Shown here: positions 35,269 to 44,838 of the stretch, piece by piece
Numbering within the stretch: the first letter of the stretch is position 1
Layout of the letters: each line of letters starts with the position of its first letter
Source of the DNA: Pseudomonas panipatensis
GTDB lineage: Bacteria; Pseudomonadota; Gammaproteobacteria; Pseudomonadales; Pseudomonadaceae
Reading direction: 5' to 3'
Assembly (NCBI RefSeq): GCF_900099785.1
Contig: NZ_FNDS01000012.1
Span: 95,916-159,915 of the forward strand
Length of the DNA: 64,000 bases
Position numbers and translations under genes: made by a program
Notes under the pieces: generated by a model
What the model was told of the DNA's origin: nothing
Database searches by the model: none
Seen by the model: only the letters and a program-made list of their open reading frames with translations

Positions 35269-37773
35269 ATGACCGATTACCAGACCCCGGATGTTGTCCT
35301 GCAAACCCTGGAGCAGGCGATCGACGGTGTGGTCGTGCTCGACGAGGACGGCCGGGTGGTGCTGTTCAACGCGGCGGCCGAGCGCCTCTGGGGCTACGGC
35401 CGCGATGAAGTGCTGGGGCGCGACGTCGGTCTGTTGCTGCCGACGGATGTGCGCAGCCGCCTGGACACGCCGCGGAGCACCGACGCCATCATCGGCAGCC
35501 GCAGCGAAGTACCCATGCAGCGCCGCGATGGCAGCCGGCGCTGGGGCTCGATGTCGATCTCACGCATCGAGGTCGGCGGCAAATGCTTCCTCACCGCGTT
35601 CATCAAGGACTGCACCCTGCAGCGCCAGCAGCGCGAGCAGATGGACGTGCTCTCGCTGGCGGCCAACGAAACCGACAACGCGGTCATCGTCACCGATCAC
35701 GACGGCTGCATCCTTTACGTCAACGGCGGCTTCAGCCGCATGTTCGGCTGGACCCGCGCCCAGGCCGTCGGCCATTACCCGTCGGAGTTGCTGCAGGTGC
35801 CCAAGGCCAGTGCCGCACGCTGGCGCCTGGCCGGCGCCGGGCTGTTCCGTGGCGAGGAACTGGTGCGTGACCTGCATGGGCACCCGCTGTGGTGTTCGGT
35901 GGTGGCCAACCCGATCTTCGATACGCGTGGCAAGCCGACCCATTCGGTGATGCTGCTCACCGACATCACCCGCACCAAGATGCACGAAGTGCTGCAGAAC
36001 AAGGTGCTCGAAGCCCTGGTGCGCGAAGAGCCGCTGGTGCAGGTGATGGACCTGGTCTGCCGCGAAGTCGAACGCATCGCCCCCGAGGTGAAGGCCTCGA
36101 TCCTGCGGGTCGACGAACAGGGCCGCGTGCATCCGCTGGCCGCGCCGAGCCTGCCGCAGGCCTACTCGCAGGCGCTCGAAGGCGTGCTCATAGGCCCGAG
36201 CGCCGGCAGTTGCGGAACGGCCGCCTATCGTGGCGAGCCGGTGCTGGTCAGCGATATTGCCAGGGACCCGCTGTGGGCCGATTACCGGCACCTGGCCCTG
36301 CCGCTCGGGCTGCTCGCCTGCTGGTCGAGCCCGATCAAGAACAGCGACGGCCGGGTGGTCGGCACCTTTGCCTTCTATTACCAGCAATGCCGTGGCCCGG
36401 ACGAACTGCACCAGCGCCTGGTCGACCTCAGCCTGCACCTCTGCGCCCTGGCGCTGGAACGCGAGGCCGCCCGCGCGCACATTCGCCAGCTGGCCTTCTA
36501 CGACACCCTGACCGGCCTACCCAACCGCGCCCTGCTGCTGGCCGAAGCGGAGCAGGCCATCGCCCGCGTCGAGGCCGAGGACGCCGAGCTGGCAGTGCTG
36601 TTCATCGACCTCGATCGCTTCAAGCAGATCAACGACTCCCTTGGCCACCCCGCCGGCGACGAACTGCTGCGCGTGGTCGCCGCGCGCTTGCAGGAGGTGG
36701 TGCGTGAACAGGGCATCGTCGGGCGCCTGTCCGGCGACGAGTTCGTCGTGGTCCTGCCGCATTGCGGCAGCCTGCTCGCCGCGCAGATCGCCGAGCGCAT
36801 CCTGCAGCGCCTGGCCATCCCGCACAGCGTCTCGGGCGTCGGGCTGATCACCCTGGCCAGCGTCGGCATCAGCCTTTTCCCCTGCAATGGCCAGGACATG
36901 GAAAGCCTGCTGCACCGCGCCGACATGGCCATGTACCAGGCGAAGAACAGCGAGCGCGGCAGCTTCCGCTTCTTCAGCGAGGAAATGAACCGGCGCGCGC
37001 AGGAGCGCATGGCCCTGGAAAGCGCGCTGCGCGAGGCGCTGGCCAACGGCGGCCTGAGCCTGCACTACCAGCCGCAGGTGCGTCTCGACGACGACCGCGT
37101 CCATGCCGTCGAGGCGCTGGCGCGCTGGCACCATCCATGGCTGGGCACGATCCCGCCGAACCGCTTCATCCCGCTGGCGGAGGAGTGTGGCCTGATCGGT
37201 GAACTCAGCCAGTGGGTGCTGGCCGAGGCCTGCCGGCAACTGGCCGACTGGCGCCACCGCGCCATCGACGTGCCGGCGGTGGCGGTCAACCTGTCACCCC
37301 CGGACTTCCACGATCCCACGCTGCCGCAGCGCATCCAGGCGCTCCTGCAGCGCCACGGCCTGAGCGGCGCCGATCTGGTGGTGGAAATCACCGAGGGCCT
37401 GCTGCTGGACAACAACCCGCTCACCCGCGACACCCTGGGTGCCGTGGATGCGCTGGGCGTGCGCCTGTCGCTGGACGACTTCGGCACCGGCTATTCCAGC
37501 CTCAGCTACCTGCACCACTTGCCGATCAGCGAAATGAAGCTCGACCGCAGTTTCGTCAGCGACCTGCGCGCCGGCAGCGCCGCCGAGGCGCTGACCCGCG
37601 CGGTGATGAACATCGGCCGCAGCCTGGAACTGATGGTGATCGCCGAGGGCGTGGAGGACGAACAGCAACTGGCGCTGTTGCGCGAGCAAGGCTGCCCGGT
37701 GGCCCAGGGCTACCTGTTCTCCCGCCCGCTGCCGGCGGGCGGCCTGGAGGAGTGGCTGCGCCAGCGGCGCTGA
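35269..37773 (+). CDS. PAS-PAS-GAF-GGDEF-EAL cyclic-di-GMP turnover protein
   Basis: The 834 aa cytoplasmic protein has two PAS domains (about 8-125 and 130-250), a GAF-type domain (about 255-410), a GGDEF domain and an EAL domain (about 580-830). The GGDEF signature is R-L-S-G-D-E-F, where Gly-1 is Ser, so cyclase activity is uncertain. The EAL domain keeps the catalytic residues: V-E-A-L-A-R-W, N-L-S-P, E-I-T-E, D-D-F-G-T-G-Y-S-S, the Lys in M-K-L-D, and E-G-V-E. It is therefore probably a phosphodiesterase with sensory input; the PAS ligand cannot be seen. The ATG at 35269 is chosen because codon usage and domain similarity begin there; the frame is open for over 1 kb upstream but is antisense to the radical SAM gene. 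Architecture resembles E. coli DosP. Confidence 0.87.
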   Translation: MTDYQTPDVVLQTLEQAIDGVVVLDEDGRVVLFNAAAERLWGYGRDEVLGRDVGLLLPTDVRSRLDTPRSTDAIIGSRSEVPMQRRDGSRRWGSMSISRIEVGGKCFLTAFIKDCTLQRQQREQMDVLSLAANETDNAVIVTDHDGCILYVNGGFSRMFGWTRAQAVGHYPSELLQVPKASAARWRLAGAGLFRGEELVRDLHGHPLWCSVVANPIFDTRGKPTHSVMLLTDITRTKMHEVLQNKVLEALVREEPLVQVMDLVCREVERIAPEVKASILRVDEQGRVHPLAAPSLPQAYSQALEGVLIGPSAGSCGTAAYRGEPVLVSDIARDPLWADYRHLALPLGLLACWSSPIKNSDGRVVGTFAFYYQQCRGPDELHQRLVDLSLHLCALALEREAARAHIRQLAFYDTLTGLPNRALLLAEAEQAIARVEAEDAELAVLFIDLDRFKQINDSLGHPAGDELLRVVAARLQEVVREQGIVGRLSGDEFVVVLPHCGSLLAAQIAERILQRLAIPHSVSGVGLITLASVGISLFPCNGQDMESLLHRADMAMYQAKNSERGSFRFFSEEMNRRAQERMALESALREALANGGLSLHYQPQVRLDDDRVHAVEALARWHHPWLGTIPPNRFIPLAEECGLIGELSQWVLAEACRQLADWRHRAIDVPAVAVNLSPPDFHDPTLPQRIQALLQRHGLSGADLVVEITEGLLLDNNPLTRDTLGAVDALGVRLSLDDFGTGYSSLSYLHHLPISEMKLDRSFVSDLRAGSAAEALTRAVMNIGRSLELMVIAEGVEDEQQLALLREQGCPVAQGYLFSRPLPAGGLEEWLRQRR

Positions 37774-37813
37774 GCGGATCTCCGCCGGCACGGCTAGCGC
37801 GTGGCCGGCCCGC

Positions 37814-38881
37814 TCAATGCAGCTCCACCGCCTGCGGCGCCTTGCCGTCCTGCTGCCAGGTACCCTTCAGGCTGCCACCATCCAGGTGCAGCACGAAGCG
37901 CGCGGCGGGTGGGCCGTCTTCGCTGAGGATCAGGCTGCCGTCGGCCTTCTGCTCACCGCTCAATTCGATGAACGTGGCGTGCTTGTCGTAGAAGTAGCCG
38001 GCTTCCAGCGCGTCGCTGGCAATGCGCCGCCGGATCACCAGGGTGATCGGGTAGCGCCCGCCCAGCGTGCCCCGGAAAGCGCCAGCCACGCGGGCGTCGG
38101 GGCGGCGGCAATCGCTGCGCCGTTCCAGCAGCAGGCAGCGGCCGTAGTCGCTGAGCTGCTCGCGCAGGTCCTGGTAGCGCCAACTGTTGCGGTATTCGCC
38201 GAGGTCATCGATGGCCTGGGCGACGTGCGGCGCGCACAGCTCGCGCACCAGCGTCAGGCGCTCGCTGCCGAGTTGCAGGTCGTTGTAGTTCAGGTCGTCG
38301 TCGCGAATGAACGGCAGGCAGTCGGTGTACAGCGCTCTCTGCTCGTCGGCGGTTTCCGTATCGTCGGTGCGCAATTGCACGCCTTGCTCGACTTGCTGGC
38401 CGGCCAGGAAGGCCTCGATGCGCTTGACCCGCTGCGCCACCGCGTCGGCGCGCAGCGCTTGCAGGCCTTGCGGCGTGAACAGATCGCCGAGGTCGATCGG
38501 CGTGCCGCTGGCCGCGTCGAAGGTGTAGCTGTAAGTGTTCTGCGATGGATACGCGCCCATGTACTCGCCAGCGAAGCCAATCGACAGATAGCCCGGCGCA
38601 TTGCTGATCACGCTGTAGTCCAGGGCGGTCACGCCCTGCTCGCTGTCGGCGGGGGGCCAGATGTCCTCGAACGCCGCCGTGCGGTAGCGCCCCGGCAGCT
38701 TGTGCAGCTCCATGCCTTGCAGCCACAGGTTGATCTTCTGCGCTGCCGGGCTGGTGTCGCGCAACAGCGGGAAGCGGTAGCGGCTGCCGCTGGGGTGGGT
38801 CGCGGTCAGGCTGTCGATCTGGAAGGCCGCGCTCGCCGGAGTGGCGAGCGCGAGCAGCAGTGCGCTGGCGAGAAGTTTCAT
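37814..38881 (-). CDS. Exported protein of unknown function (DUF3298/RsiV-like)
   Basis: The 355 aa protein has a clear signal peptide (about residues 1-18, ending T-P-A-S-A-A). The mature protein shows I-D-L-G-D-L-F-T, with an F-A-G-E-Y-M-G-A-Y-P-S block before it, reminiscent of the DUF3298/DUF4163 fold (RsiV-like). Several cysteines late in the sequence (D-C-L-P, E-L-C-A, C-L-L-L, D-C-R-R) suggest disulphides. It lies 18 bases after a small zinc-ribbon gene and may be co-transcribed with prlC. No enzymatic motif was found; a periplasmic or lysozyme-inhibitor-like role is a guess from the fold resemblance. Confidence 0.7.
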   Translation of the reverse strand: MKLLASALLLALATPASAAFQIDSLTATHPSGSRYRFPLLRDTSPAAQKINLWLQGMELHKLPGRYRTAAFEDIWPPADSEQGVTALDYSVISNAPGYLSIGFAGEYMGAYPSQNTYSYTFDAASGTPIDLGDLFTPQGLQALRADAVAQRVKRIEAFLAGQQVEQGVQLRTDDTETADEQRALYTDCLPFIRDDDLNYNDLQLGSERLTLVRELCAPHVAQAIDDLGEYRNSWRYQDLREQLSDYGRCLLLERRSDCRRPDARVAGAFRGTLGGRYPITLVIRRRIASDALEAGYFYDKHATFIELSGEQKADGSLILSEDGPPAARFVLHLDGGSLKGTWQQDGKAPQAVELH

Positions 38882-38899
38882 GCCGTCCCTGGACTGGTG

Positions 38900-39166
38900 T
38901 TATTCGCTGGGTTTCTTCAGCTTCGGATTGGGGAAGAACTGCACGCTCTGCACCTTGGGGTCGGCCGGCTTGGGGGCCAGCTGGTTGACCCGCGTGCCCA
39001 GCTCCTTGGGCACCGACTGGCCTTGCGCGTTGAGCGTGTCGGCGTAGCCGCAGGCCACGCATTCGCGGTGCGGCACACCGTCTTCGTCCCACATCTGGAT
39101 CTTGTCTTCGGCACTGCACGCCGGGCACACGGCGCCGGCGATGAAACGTTTCTTGCTGGCGCTCAT
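38900..39166 (-). CDS. YheV-type small zinc-ribbon protein
   Basis: The 88 aa protein begins M-S-A-S-K-K-R-F-I-A-G-A and has two CxxC pairs (C-P-A-C near residue 14 and C-V-A-C near 36) that form a zinc ribbon, followed by a conserved tail (Q-F-F-P-N-P-K). The pattern matches YheV/DUF2387, which is usually found next to prlC. The ATG at 39166 is one base after the prlC stop, so coupling is expected. Its function is unknown; regulation or metal binding is possible. Confidence 0.85.
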   Translation of the reverse strand: MSASKKRFIAGAVCPACSAEDKIQMWDEDGVPHRECVACGYADTLNAQGQSVPKELGTRVNQLAPKPADPKVQSVQFFPNPKLKKPSE

Positions 39167-39167
39167 G

Positions 39168-41213
39168 TCACGCAGCCTCCTCGGTGAGTCCGGAATGACG
39201 CAGCAGCGCGTCGATCGACGGTTCGCGGCCACGGAAGGCGACGAACAGCGCCATCGGCTCCTGCGAGCCGCCCTTGGCCAGGATCGCCTCGCGGAAGGCG
39301 GCGCCGGTCTGCGGGTTGAGCACGCCCTCTTCCTCGAAGCGCGAGAAGGCATCGGCGGACAGCACCTCGGCCCACTTGTAGCTGTAGTAACCGGCTGCGT
39401 AACCGCCGGCGAAGATGTGCGCGAAGCTGTTGGCGAAGCGGTTGTACTTCGGCGGGCGCATCACCGCCACCTCGTCACGGATGCTCTCCAGCACGTCGAG
39501 CACGCTGCGGCCGTCGCCGTGGCTGGTGTGCAGTTCGAAGTCGAACAGCGAGAACTCCAACTGGCGCACCATCATCAGGCCTGACTGGAAGTTCTTCGCC
39601 GCCAGCATCTTCTCCAGCAGGTCCTGCGGCAGCGGCGCGCCGCTTTCGTAGTGGCCGGAGATCAGCGCCAGGCCTTCCGGCTCCCAGCACCAGTTCTCCA
39701 TGAACTGGCTGGGCAGCTCCACGGCGTCCCAGGCCACGCCGTTGATGCCCGAGGCGCCGGCTTGTTCGACGCGGGTCAGCAGGTGGTGCAGGCCGTGGCC
39801 GAACTCGTGGAACAGGGTGGTCACTTCGTCGTGGGTGAGCAGCGCCGGCTTGCCGCCGACCGCCGGGGTGAAGTTGCACACCAGGTAGGCCACCGGGGCG
39901 ATCAACTGGCCGGCGGTGTCACGGCGACGGTCGCGGGCGCCATCCATCCAGGCGCCGCCGCGCTTGTTGGCGCGGGCATAGAGGTCGAAATAGAAGCGTC
40001 CGACGTGCTGGCCGTGCTCCTCGATCTCGAACAGGCGCACGTCCGGGTGCCAGCGCTCGAAGTCCTGCAACTCGCGAATCTGGATGCCGTAGAGCTTCTG
40101 CACGATGGCGAACAGCCCGGAGAGCACCTTGTCGATCGGGAAGTAGGCGCGCAAGGCCTCCTGCGACACGCTGTAGCGTGCTTCGCGCAGCTTCTCGCCG
40201 TAGAAGCCGGCGTCCCAGCTCTGCAGGTCCGCGCAGCCCTGTTCGGCGGCGTAGGCCTTGAGCTGCTCCAGGTCGCGCTGGGCGAAGGGCTTGCTGCGCA
40301 GCGCCAGGTCGCGCAGGAAATGCAGCACCTGCTGCGGCGACTCGGCCATCTTGGTCGCCAGCGATAGCGCCGAATAATTCGCGTAACCGAGCAGGCGCGC
40401 CAGCTCCTGGCGCAGGTCGAGGATTTCCTGCATCACCGGGCCGTTGTCGTCCTTGCCGGCGTTCGGGCCCTGGTCGGAGGCGCGGGTGCAGTAGGCGGCA
40501 TACACCTCTTCGCGCAGGGCGCGGTCCTCGGCGTAGGTCAACACCGCGTAATAGCTGGGGAATTCCAGGGTGATCAGCCAGCCGTCCAGCGCTTTGGCCT
40601 CGGCGGCCTCCTTCATCTGCGCCTTGGCCGAGTCGGTGAGACCGGCCAGCGCGGCCTCGTCGGTGATGTGCTTGGTCCAGGCCTGGGTGGCGTCGAGCAA
40701 CTGGTTGGAGAAGCGGCTGCCCAGCTCGGACAGGCGCGACTGGATCTCGGCGTAGCGCTGCTGCTGCGCCGCCGGCAGGTCGATACCCGACAGGCGGAAG
40801 TCGCGCAGGGCGTGTTCGAGAATGGTCTTCTGCGCCACCTCGAAGCCATCGGCGGCCGGGCTGGCCGCCAGCGCCTCGTAGGCCTCGAACAGCGCGCGGT
40901 TCTGGCCCAGCTCGGTCCAGTAGGCCGAGAGCAGCGGCAGGCAGCCTTCATAGGCCTCGCGCAGCTCGCTGCTGTTGCACACTGCGTTGAGGTGGCTGAC
41001 CGGGCTCCAGGCCGCGCCCAGGCGGGCATGCAGCTCATCCAGGGCGAGCACCAGGCCGTCCCAGGTCGGCGTGCCGTTCTGCTCGGCGAGGATGCGCGCG
41101 ATGGCGGCGCGGTTATCGGCGAGAATCTGCTCGATGGCCGGCTTCACATGCTCGGGGCGAATGGCGGAGAAGGGCGGCAGGTCGTAGGACTGCAGAAGGG
41201 GGTTCACGCTCAC
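39168..41213 (-). CDS. prlC: Oligopeptidase A
   Basis: The 681 aa M3-family metallopeptidase degrades short peptides in the cytoplasm, including cleaved signal peptides. The zinc site is H-E-F-G-H-G-L-H-H (HExxH type) with the third ligand Glu in S-Q-F-M-E-N-W. The start is GTG at 41213, giving M-S-V-N-P-L-L-Q-S-Y-D-L-P-P-F, the usual PrlC N-terminus; the frame reaches 41240 without similarity. Length agrees with E. coli PrlC (680 aa). It is divergent to the gamma-class carbonic anhydrase. Confidence 0.94.
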   Translation of the reverse strand: MSVNPLLQSYDLPPFSAIRPEHVKPAIEQILADNRAAIARILAEQNGTPTWDGLVLALDELHARLGAAWSPVSHLNAVCNSSELREAYEGCLPLLSAYWTELGQNRALFEAYEALAASPAADGFEVAQKTILEHALRDFRLSGIDLPAAQQQRYAEIQSRLSELGSRFSNQLLDATQAWTKHITDEAALAGLTDSAKAQMKEAAEAKALDGWLITLEFPSYYAVLTYAEDRALREEVYAAYCTRASDQGPNAGKDDNGPVMQEILDLRQELARLLGYANYSALSLATKMAESPQQVLHFLRDLALRSKPFAQRDLEQLKAYAAEQGCADLQSWDAGFYGEKLREARYSVSQEALRAYFPIDKVLSGLFAIVQKLYGIQIRELQDFERWHPDVRLFEIEEHGQHVGRFYFDLYARANKRGGAWMDGARDRRRDTAGQLIAPVAYLVCNFTPAVGGKPALLTHDEVTTLFHEFGHGLHHLLTRVEQAGASGINGVAWDAVELPSQFMENWCWEPEGLALISGHYESGAPLPQDLLEKMLAAKNFQSGLMMVRQLEFSLFDFELHTSHGDGRSVLDVLESIRDEVAVMRPPKYNRFANSFAHIFAGGYAAGYYSYKWAEVLSADAFSRFEEEGVLNPQTGAAFREAILAKGGSQEPMALFVAFRGREPSIDALLRHSGLTEEAA

Positions 41214-41307
41214 GGTGGGCAACCTTGGCTGGAGAAACACCCGGCCATCTTAAATACAATCGCCGTCATCCGCAGCCTGAAGGCTGATTTTGGGAGAGAA
41301 AGCTATC

Positions 41308-41850
41308 GTGGCCATTCGTACCTATCAGGGCAAAACGCCAGCGCTCGGCGAACGCGTCTTCGTCGACCCCAGCGCCGTGCTCATCGGCGACATCGAGATC
41401 GGCGCCGACAGCTCGGTGTGGCCGCTGGTCACCATCCGCGGCGACATGCACCGCATCCGCATCGGCGCGCGCACCAGCATCCAGGACGGCAGCGTGCTGC
41501 ACATCACCCACGCCGGCCCCTACAACCCGGACGGCTTCCCGCTGAACATCGGCGACGACGTCACCGTCGGCCACAAGGTGCTGCTGCACGGCTGCAGCGT
41601 CGGCAGCCGCGTGCTGGTCGGCATGGGCTGCATCGTCATGGACGGTGCGGTGATCGAGGACGAGGTCATCCTCGGCGCCGGCAGCCTGGTGCCACCGGGC
41701 AAGGTGCTGGAAAGCGGCTTCCTCTACGTCGGCAGCCCGGCCAAAAAAGCCCGCCCGCTGAACGACAAGGAGCGCAGCTTCTTCCGCTACACCGCCGGCA
41801 ACTACGTGAAGCTCAAGGACCAGCACCTGGCCGAAGGCTACCGCGAGTGA
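41308..41850 (+). CDS. Gamma-class carbonic anhydrase-like (hexapeptide-repeat) protein
   Basis: The 180 aa protein is a left-handed beta-helix of hexapeptide repeats (I-G-D-I-E-I-G, V-T-I-R-G-D, I-G-A-R-T-S-I). The metal-binding histidines lie in L-H-I-T-H-A-G and V-G-H-K-V-L-L-H-G. The GTG at 41308 (M-A-I-R-T-Y-Q) is chosen for similarity with the P. aeruginosa protein; an upstream TTG would add six residues. The PrlC partner on the other strand shares the 94-base promoter region. Carbonic anhydrase activity is typical but varies within YrdA/PaaY-like members, so the reaction is not certain. Confidence 0.88.
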   Translation: MAIRTYQGKTPALGERVFVDPSAVLIGDIEIGADSSVWPLVTIRGDMHRIRIGARTSIQDGSVLHITHAGPYNPDGFPLNIGDDVTVGHKVLLHGCSVGSRVLVGMGCIVMDGAVIEDEVILGAGSLVPPGKVLESGFLYVGSPAKKARPLNDKERSFFRYTAGNYVKLKDQHLAEGYRE

Positions 41851-41856
41851 GCCGAG

Positions 41857-41880
41857 GCGGGCGGCGCAGCGGCCGCCCGC
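41857..41880 (+). terminator. Intrinsic-type terminator after the gamma-CA gene
   Basis: GCGGGCGGC (41857-41865) pairs with GCCGCCCGC (41872-41880) around a six-base loop, seven bases after the stop. A short T-containing stretch (ATTCTCTAT) follows, so termination is plausible though the U-run is weak. Confidence 0.6.
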
Positions 41881-42119
41881 ATTCTCTATCGGCACGAGGC
41901 TCGCCCGCCGACCAGCCGATGGCCATCATTAAGATGGCGCTGTAATGGCCATTTTAGCGATTAATCAATTCCTTGGCGTCAAAAAGATATTGTTTTGCCA
42001 TCATTTGCTGAGGTCTAATCCGCCCTGCCTCCAGGGATGTGAAGCATTGGGAAACCCGCTTTCGTGTTACCGCGCGCCTATCTCTGGAGCCCTCTTTCAC
42101 GGTTCAAGGGAGTCTCGCA

Positions 42120-43010
42120 ATGGGTTTTGCACGAAAGGCCAGCGTTACCGTATTGATCGCCACCATCGGTATCTCGTCCGGCTGCGCGAATATGTCGGGC
42201 AACGAGTGGGCTAACAAAGAGAATATCGGTACGTTGGTCGGTGCCACTGCAGGGGTGCTGATCGGTAGCCAGATTGGCCAGGGCAATGGCCGTACCGCGG
42301 CGATGCTGATCGGCGCGCTGGCCGGTGGTGCGCTGGGCAAGACCATTGGCGCCAAGATGGACGAGAACGACCGCCAGGCCCTGGCCCTGCAGACGCAACA
42401 GGTGCTGGATGCCAGCCGTGATGGTCAGGCCACCACCTGGACCTCTTCCCACAGCGGTGCAACCGCCCAGATCACCCCGGTCAAGACCGAGACCGAAACC
42501 CGCCAGGTGGCGGTCAAGCGGCTGCCCAAGGTGCAGGCCGTGCCGAACATGACCGTGCTCAACAAGCCTTACCGCACGTTGAAGTCTGCCAATCTGCGCA
42601 ATGCGCCGGACAACGCCGCGGACAAGGTCGGCGGTCTGCAAGCCAATGCGACCTTCACCGCCATTGGCCGCACCGACAACAATTGGATCATGGTCGGCCG
42701 CCGTGGTGTGACGGTGGGTTATGTCTATGCCCCGCTGGTTACACCGGCAGGCACTCCGGTCGTGGCCAGCGCCACTTCGGGTAGCGCGGCGAGTTCCGTT
42801 GCCGCTGCGCCAGCGACCGATCTCGACGCCCTCGACGACAGCAAGGCCAAGGCTCAGGGCTTCGATCTCGATGCCGCTCCGGTTCAGGAAACCATGGCTG
42901 CGCAAACAACCTGCCGTACCGTCAACTATGACATCAAGGCTCAGGGCGGCAGCGAGCAGCAGACTGTCAAAGCCTGCCAGGCCGGCGATGGCGCCTGGGA
43001 ACTGATTTGA
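42120..43010 (+). CDS. Lipoprotein with glycine-zipper and SH3-like domains
   Basis: The 296 aa protein starts at ATG 42120 behind an AGGGAG. The N-terminus ends in I-S-S-G-C-A, a lipobox-like Cys near residue 22, so it is probably lipidated. A glycine-zipper segment follows (about 36-80, G-x-x-x-G repeats: G-A-T-A-G-V-L-I-G-S-Q-I-G-Q-G, G-A-L-A-G-G-A-L-G). Next comes a bacterial SH3-type module (about 155-205: L-R-N-A-P-D-N-A-A-D-K-V, then W-I-M-V-G-R-R-G-V-T-V-G-Y-V). It is the first gene of a three-gene operon with no recognised pathway. The layout suggests cell-envelope anchoring and peptidoglycan or protein contact; no specific function is known to me. Confidence 0.7.
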   Translation: MGFARKASVTVLIATIGISSGCANMSGNEWANKENIGTLVGATAGVLIGSQIGQGNGRTAAMLIGALAGGALGKTIGAKMDENDRQALALQTQQVLDASRDGQATTWTSSHSGATAQITPVKTETETRQVAVKRLPKVQAVPNMTVLNKPYRTLKSANLRNAPDNAADKVGGLQANATFTAIGRTDNNWIMVGRRGVTVGYVYAPLVTPAGTPVVASATSGSAASSVAAAPATDLDALDDSKAKAQGFDLDAAPVQETMAAQTTCRTVNYDIKAQGGSEQQTVKACQAGDGAWELI

Positions 43011-43023
43011 CGGAGCACGCTCG

Positions 43024-44838
43024 ATGAGAACACTGGGTATTACCCTGAGCCTGCTTGCCGTCTCTTTGACTGCACAGGCGGAAAGCTACCGTTTGGCGTA
43101 CTCCAAGGCAGAGAACGTCGAGGTCTTCGTTGACCACCCCGATGGCCAGCCCTGGTGCAGCCAGCAGTTGGAGCTGCGTTTCGTCTTTGCTGCGACGCCG
43201 GTCCAGGCATCCATCGAGCGGCTGATGCCAAAGCTCGGCGGACTATTGAACAGCCAGTGCGGTACAGCCGCATCGTTGAATTGGAAGAGCTTCAACGCAA
43301 GCGGTGCGAGCGTCGCCAGCGGCAGTGCGAGCAAGGCAGCCGGCTGGGTCGCTACTCTGAATCAGGCGACTCCGACCAATGCCACGGCGGCGGCTGCCGC
43401 CCCGAGCGCTGCGCCAGCCGTTGCTGCGCCGCCGCCTGCTGCGCCCGCCCCGACCTCCGCACCGGTGGCGCCGGTGGTCGCGGCAACACCAGCGACTCCG
43501 GCTGCGCCAGCCGCTCCAGCCGCCGCTCCGGTCGCCGAGGCGAGCGTTGCCAACAGTGTGCCGCGCGACTTTGCCGTCAACGGTTGGCAGCCGCCGCTTG
43601 AGGAGGAGGTGCTCAAAGGCGCCGATTTCTTTACCCAGGTGCAGGATCAGAACGGCTGCCGCTTCCGTCTCGTGCGCAAGACAGACGCCAACGCACAGTA
43701 CCTCAGCGCCCAGTCCACGGGCGTGGTTTGTGGTCCCGACGGCTACGCCAGCGGTGCCGGTCAACTGACCCTCATGCGCTCCGATGGCATGGAAATCGGC
43801 AGCTATCGCGGTGGTTTCCATCGTGGCATCCCGTTCAACCGCGAAGTGCCGCCTCTACCTATCGTTGCGTTCGATGGCAACCACAACGCCTATCTGCTGC
43901 TGCATAGCGAGCCGTCCACCCGGGTGCATTACCTGATCCAGGCCGATGCAAGCTGGGATGGTCGCTGGAACCTGGATAACCAACCGCTGATTGCGCTGAC
44001 CGATAACCTTGACCTCTTCCGCAAGATCGAGACCATCCGCAGCACCCTGTTCTTTGGCCTGAGCAAGCTCGACTCGGCGCTTCCGAAGACCAGCAGCCTG
44101 CATTTCTACGCCATTCGCGACCTGCCTCAGGGTGTGATGAAGAACGACCGTGAGCAGTGGTTGTACGAGGTCAGTGCCAGTCGTGGTTGGAGCAGCAAAG
44201 CCTGGGACTTCAACCCACAATACGCCCGCAACTGGCTGTTCGATGCCGAGGCCAAGGCTGCCCAGCGCGAGCGCGAACTCGCCGCGCAACGCCAGCGCGA
44301 GGAGCAGCTCAAGCGCGAGCAACTGGCTTACCAGGCCGAGCAGCAATTGCGCCTGTACCGCGAGCTGCGCAAGGAGGCCAACAATCCCCGCCAGCTCTAC
44401 TCGCGCATTCTCAGTGACGTCAGCTACTCGCCGGTGGGCAGCAGCGGCTACGCCGGCCTGGTTGCCGGCGGCAACGCCAGTGTCAGCCAGATCGTCCGTA
44501 TCAGCGGCAAGAGCGACGGCGGCTGGTCGGTCGACTATCCCTACGAGGCGCTGCTCAGCGTCGATGATGGCCAGAGCAGTCCCGACAAGGGCTGGTTCCT
44601 GGTCAAGGGCAAAGTCAGCCTGGATGGCCAGAAACGCGATAAGGAAGATCTGCCGCTGACCCTGATCGCCGCCAGCAACCTGCAGCCGTGCAGCGAAGAC
44701 GGCTGCGCCGACCTGCGCGACCCGCTGAAGCTGGTGCGGCAACAGGTGGGTGATGACCACTGGACGCCAGAAGCGGCCAGGGAAACCGTCAAGCAAGCCT
44801 GGCCGGATCGGGCCGTCGACCAAGAGAGTGCGGAATGA
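43024..44838 (+). CDS. Exported protein of unknown function with Ala/Pro linker and coiled coil
   Basis: The 604 aa protein has a signal peptide (about residues 1-19, ending T-A-Q-A). An N-terminal domain (about 20-110) contains two Cys (W-C-S-Q, S-Q-C). A long Ala/Pro-rich linker (about 115-175) then joins a second domain (about 180-400). After that comes a charged coiled coil (about 413-455: A-Q-R-E-R-E-L-A-A-Q-R-Q-R-E-E-Q) and a C-terminal domain with a Cys pair (P-C-S-E-D-G-C). The linker and coiled coil indicate a spanning or scaffold role in the periplasm. It is 13 bases after the lipoprotein and overlaps the next gene by four bases (ATGA). I do not recognise the family. Confidence 0.65.
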   Translation: MRTLGITLSLLAVSLTAQAESYRLAYSKAENVEVFVDHPDGQPWCSQQLELRFVFAATPVQASIERLMPKLGGLLNSQCGTAASLNWKSFNASGASVASGSASKAAGWVATLNQATPTNATAAAAAPSAAPAVAAPPPAAPAPTSAPVAPVVAATPATPAAPAAPAAAPVAEASVANSVPRDFAVNGWQPPLEEEVLKGADFFTQVQDQNGCRFRLVRKTDANAQYLSAQSTGVVCGPDGYASGAGQLTLMRSDGMEIGSYRGGFHRGIPFNREVPPLPIVAFDGNHNAYLLLHSEPSTRVHYLIQADASWDGRWNLDNQPLIALTDNLDLFRKIETIRSTLFFGLSKLDSALPKTSSLHFYAIRDLPQGVMKNDREQWLYEVSASRGWSSKAWDFNPQYARNWLFDAEAKAAQRERELAAQRQREEQLKREQLAYQAEQQLRLYRELRKEANNPRQLYSRILSDVSYSPVGSSGYAGLVAGGNASVSQIVRISGKSDGGWSVDYPYEALLSVDDGQSSPDKGWFLVKGKVSLDGQKRDKEDLPLTLIAASNLQPCSEDGCADLRDPLKLVRQQVGDDHWTPEAARETVKQAWPDRAVDQESAE

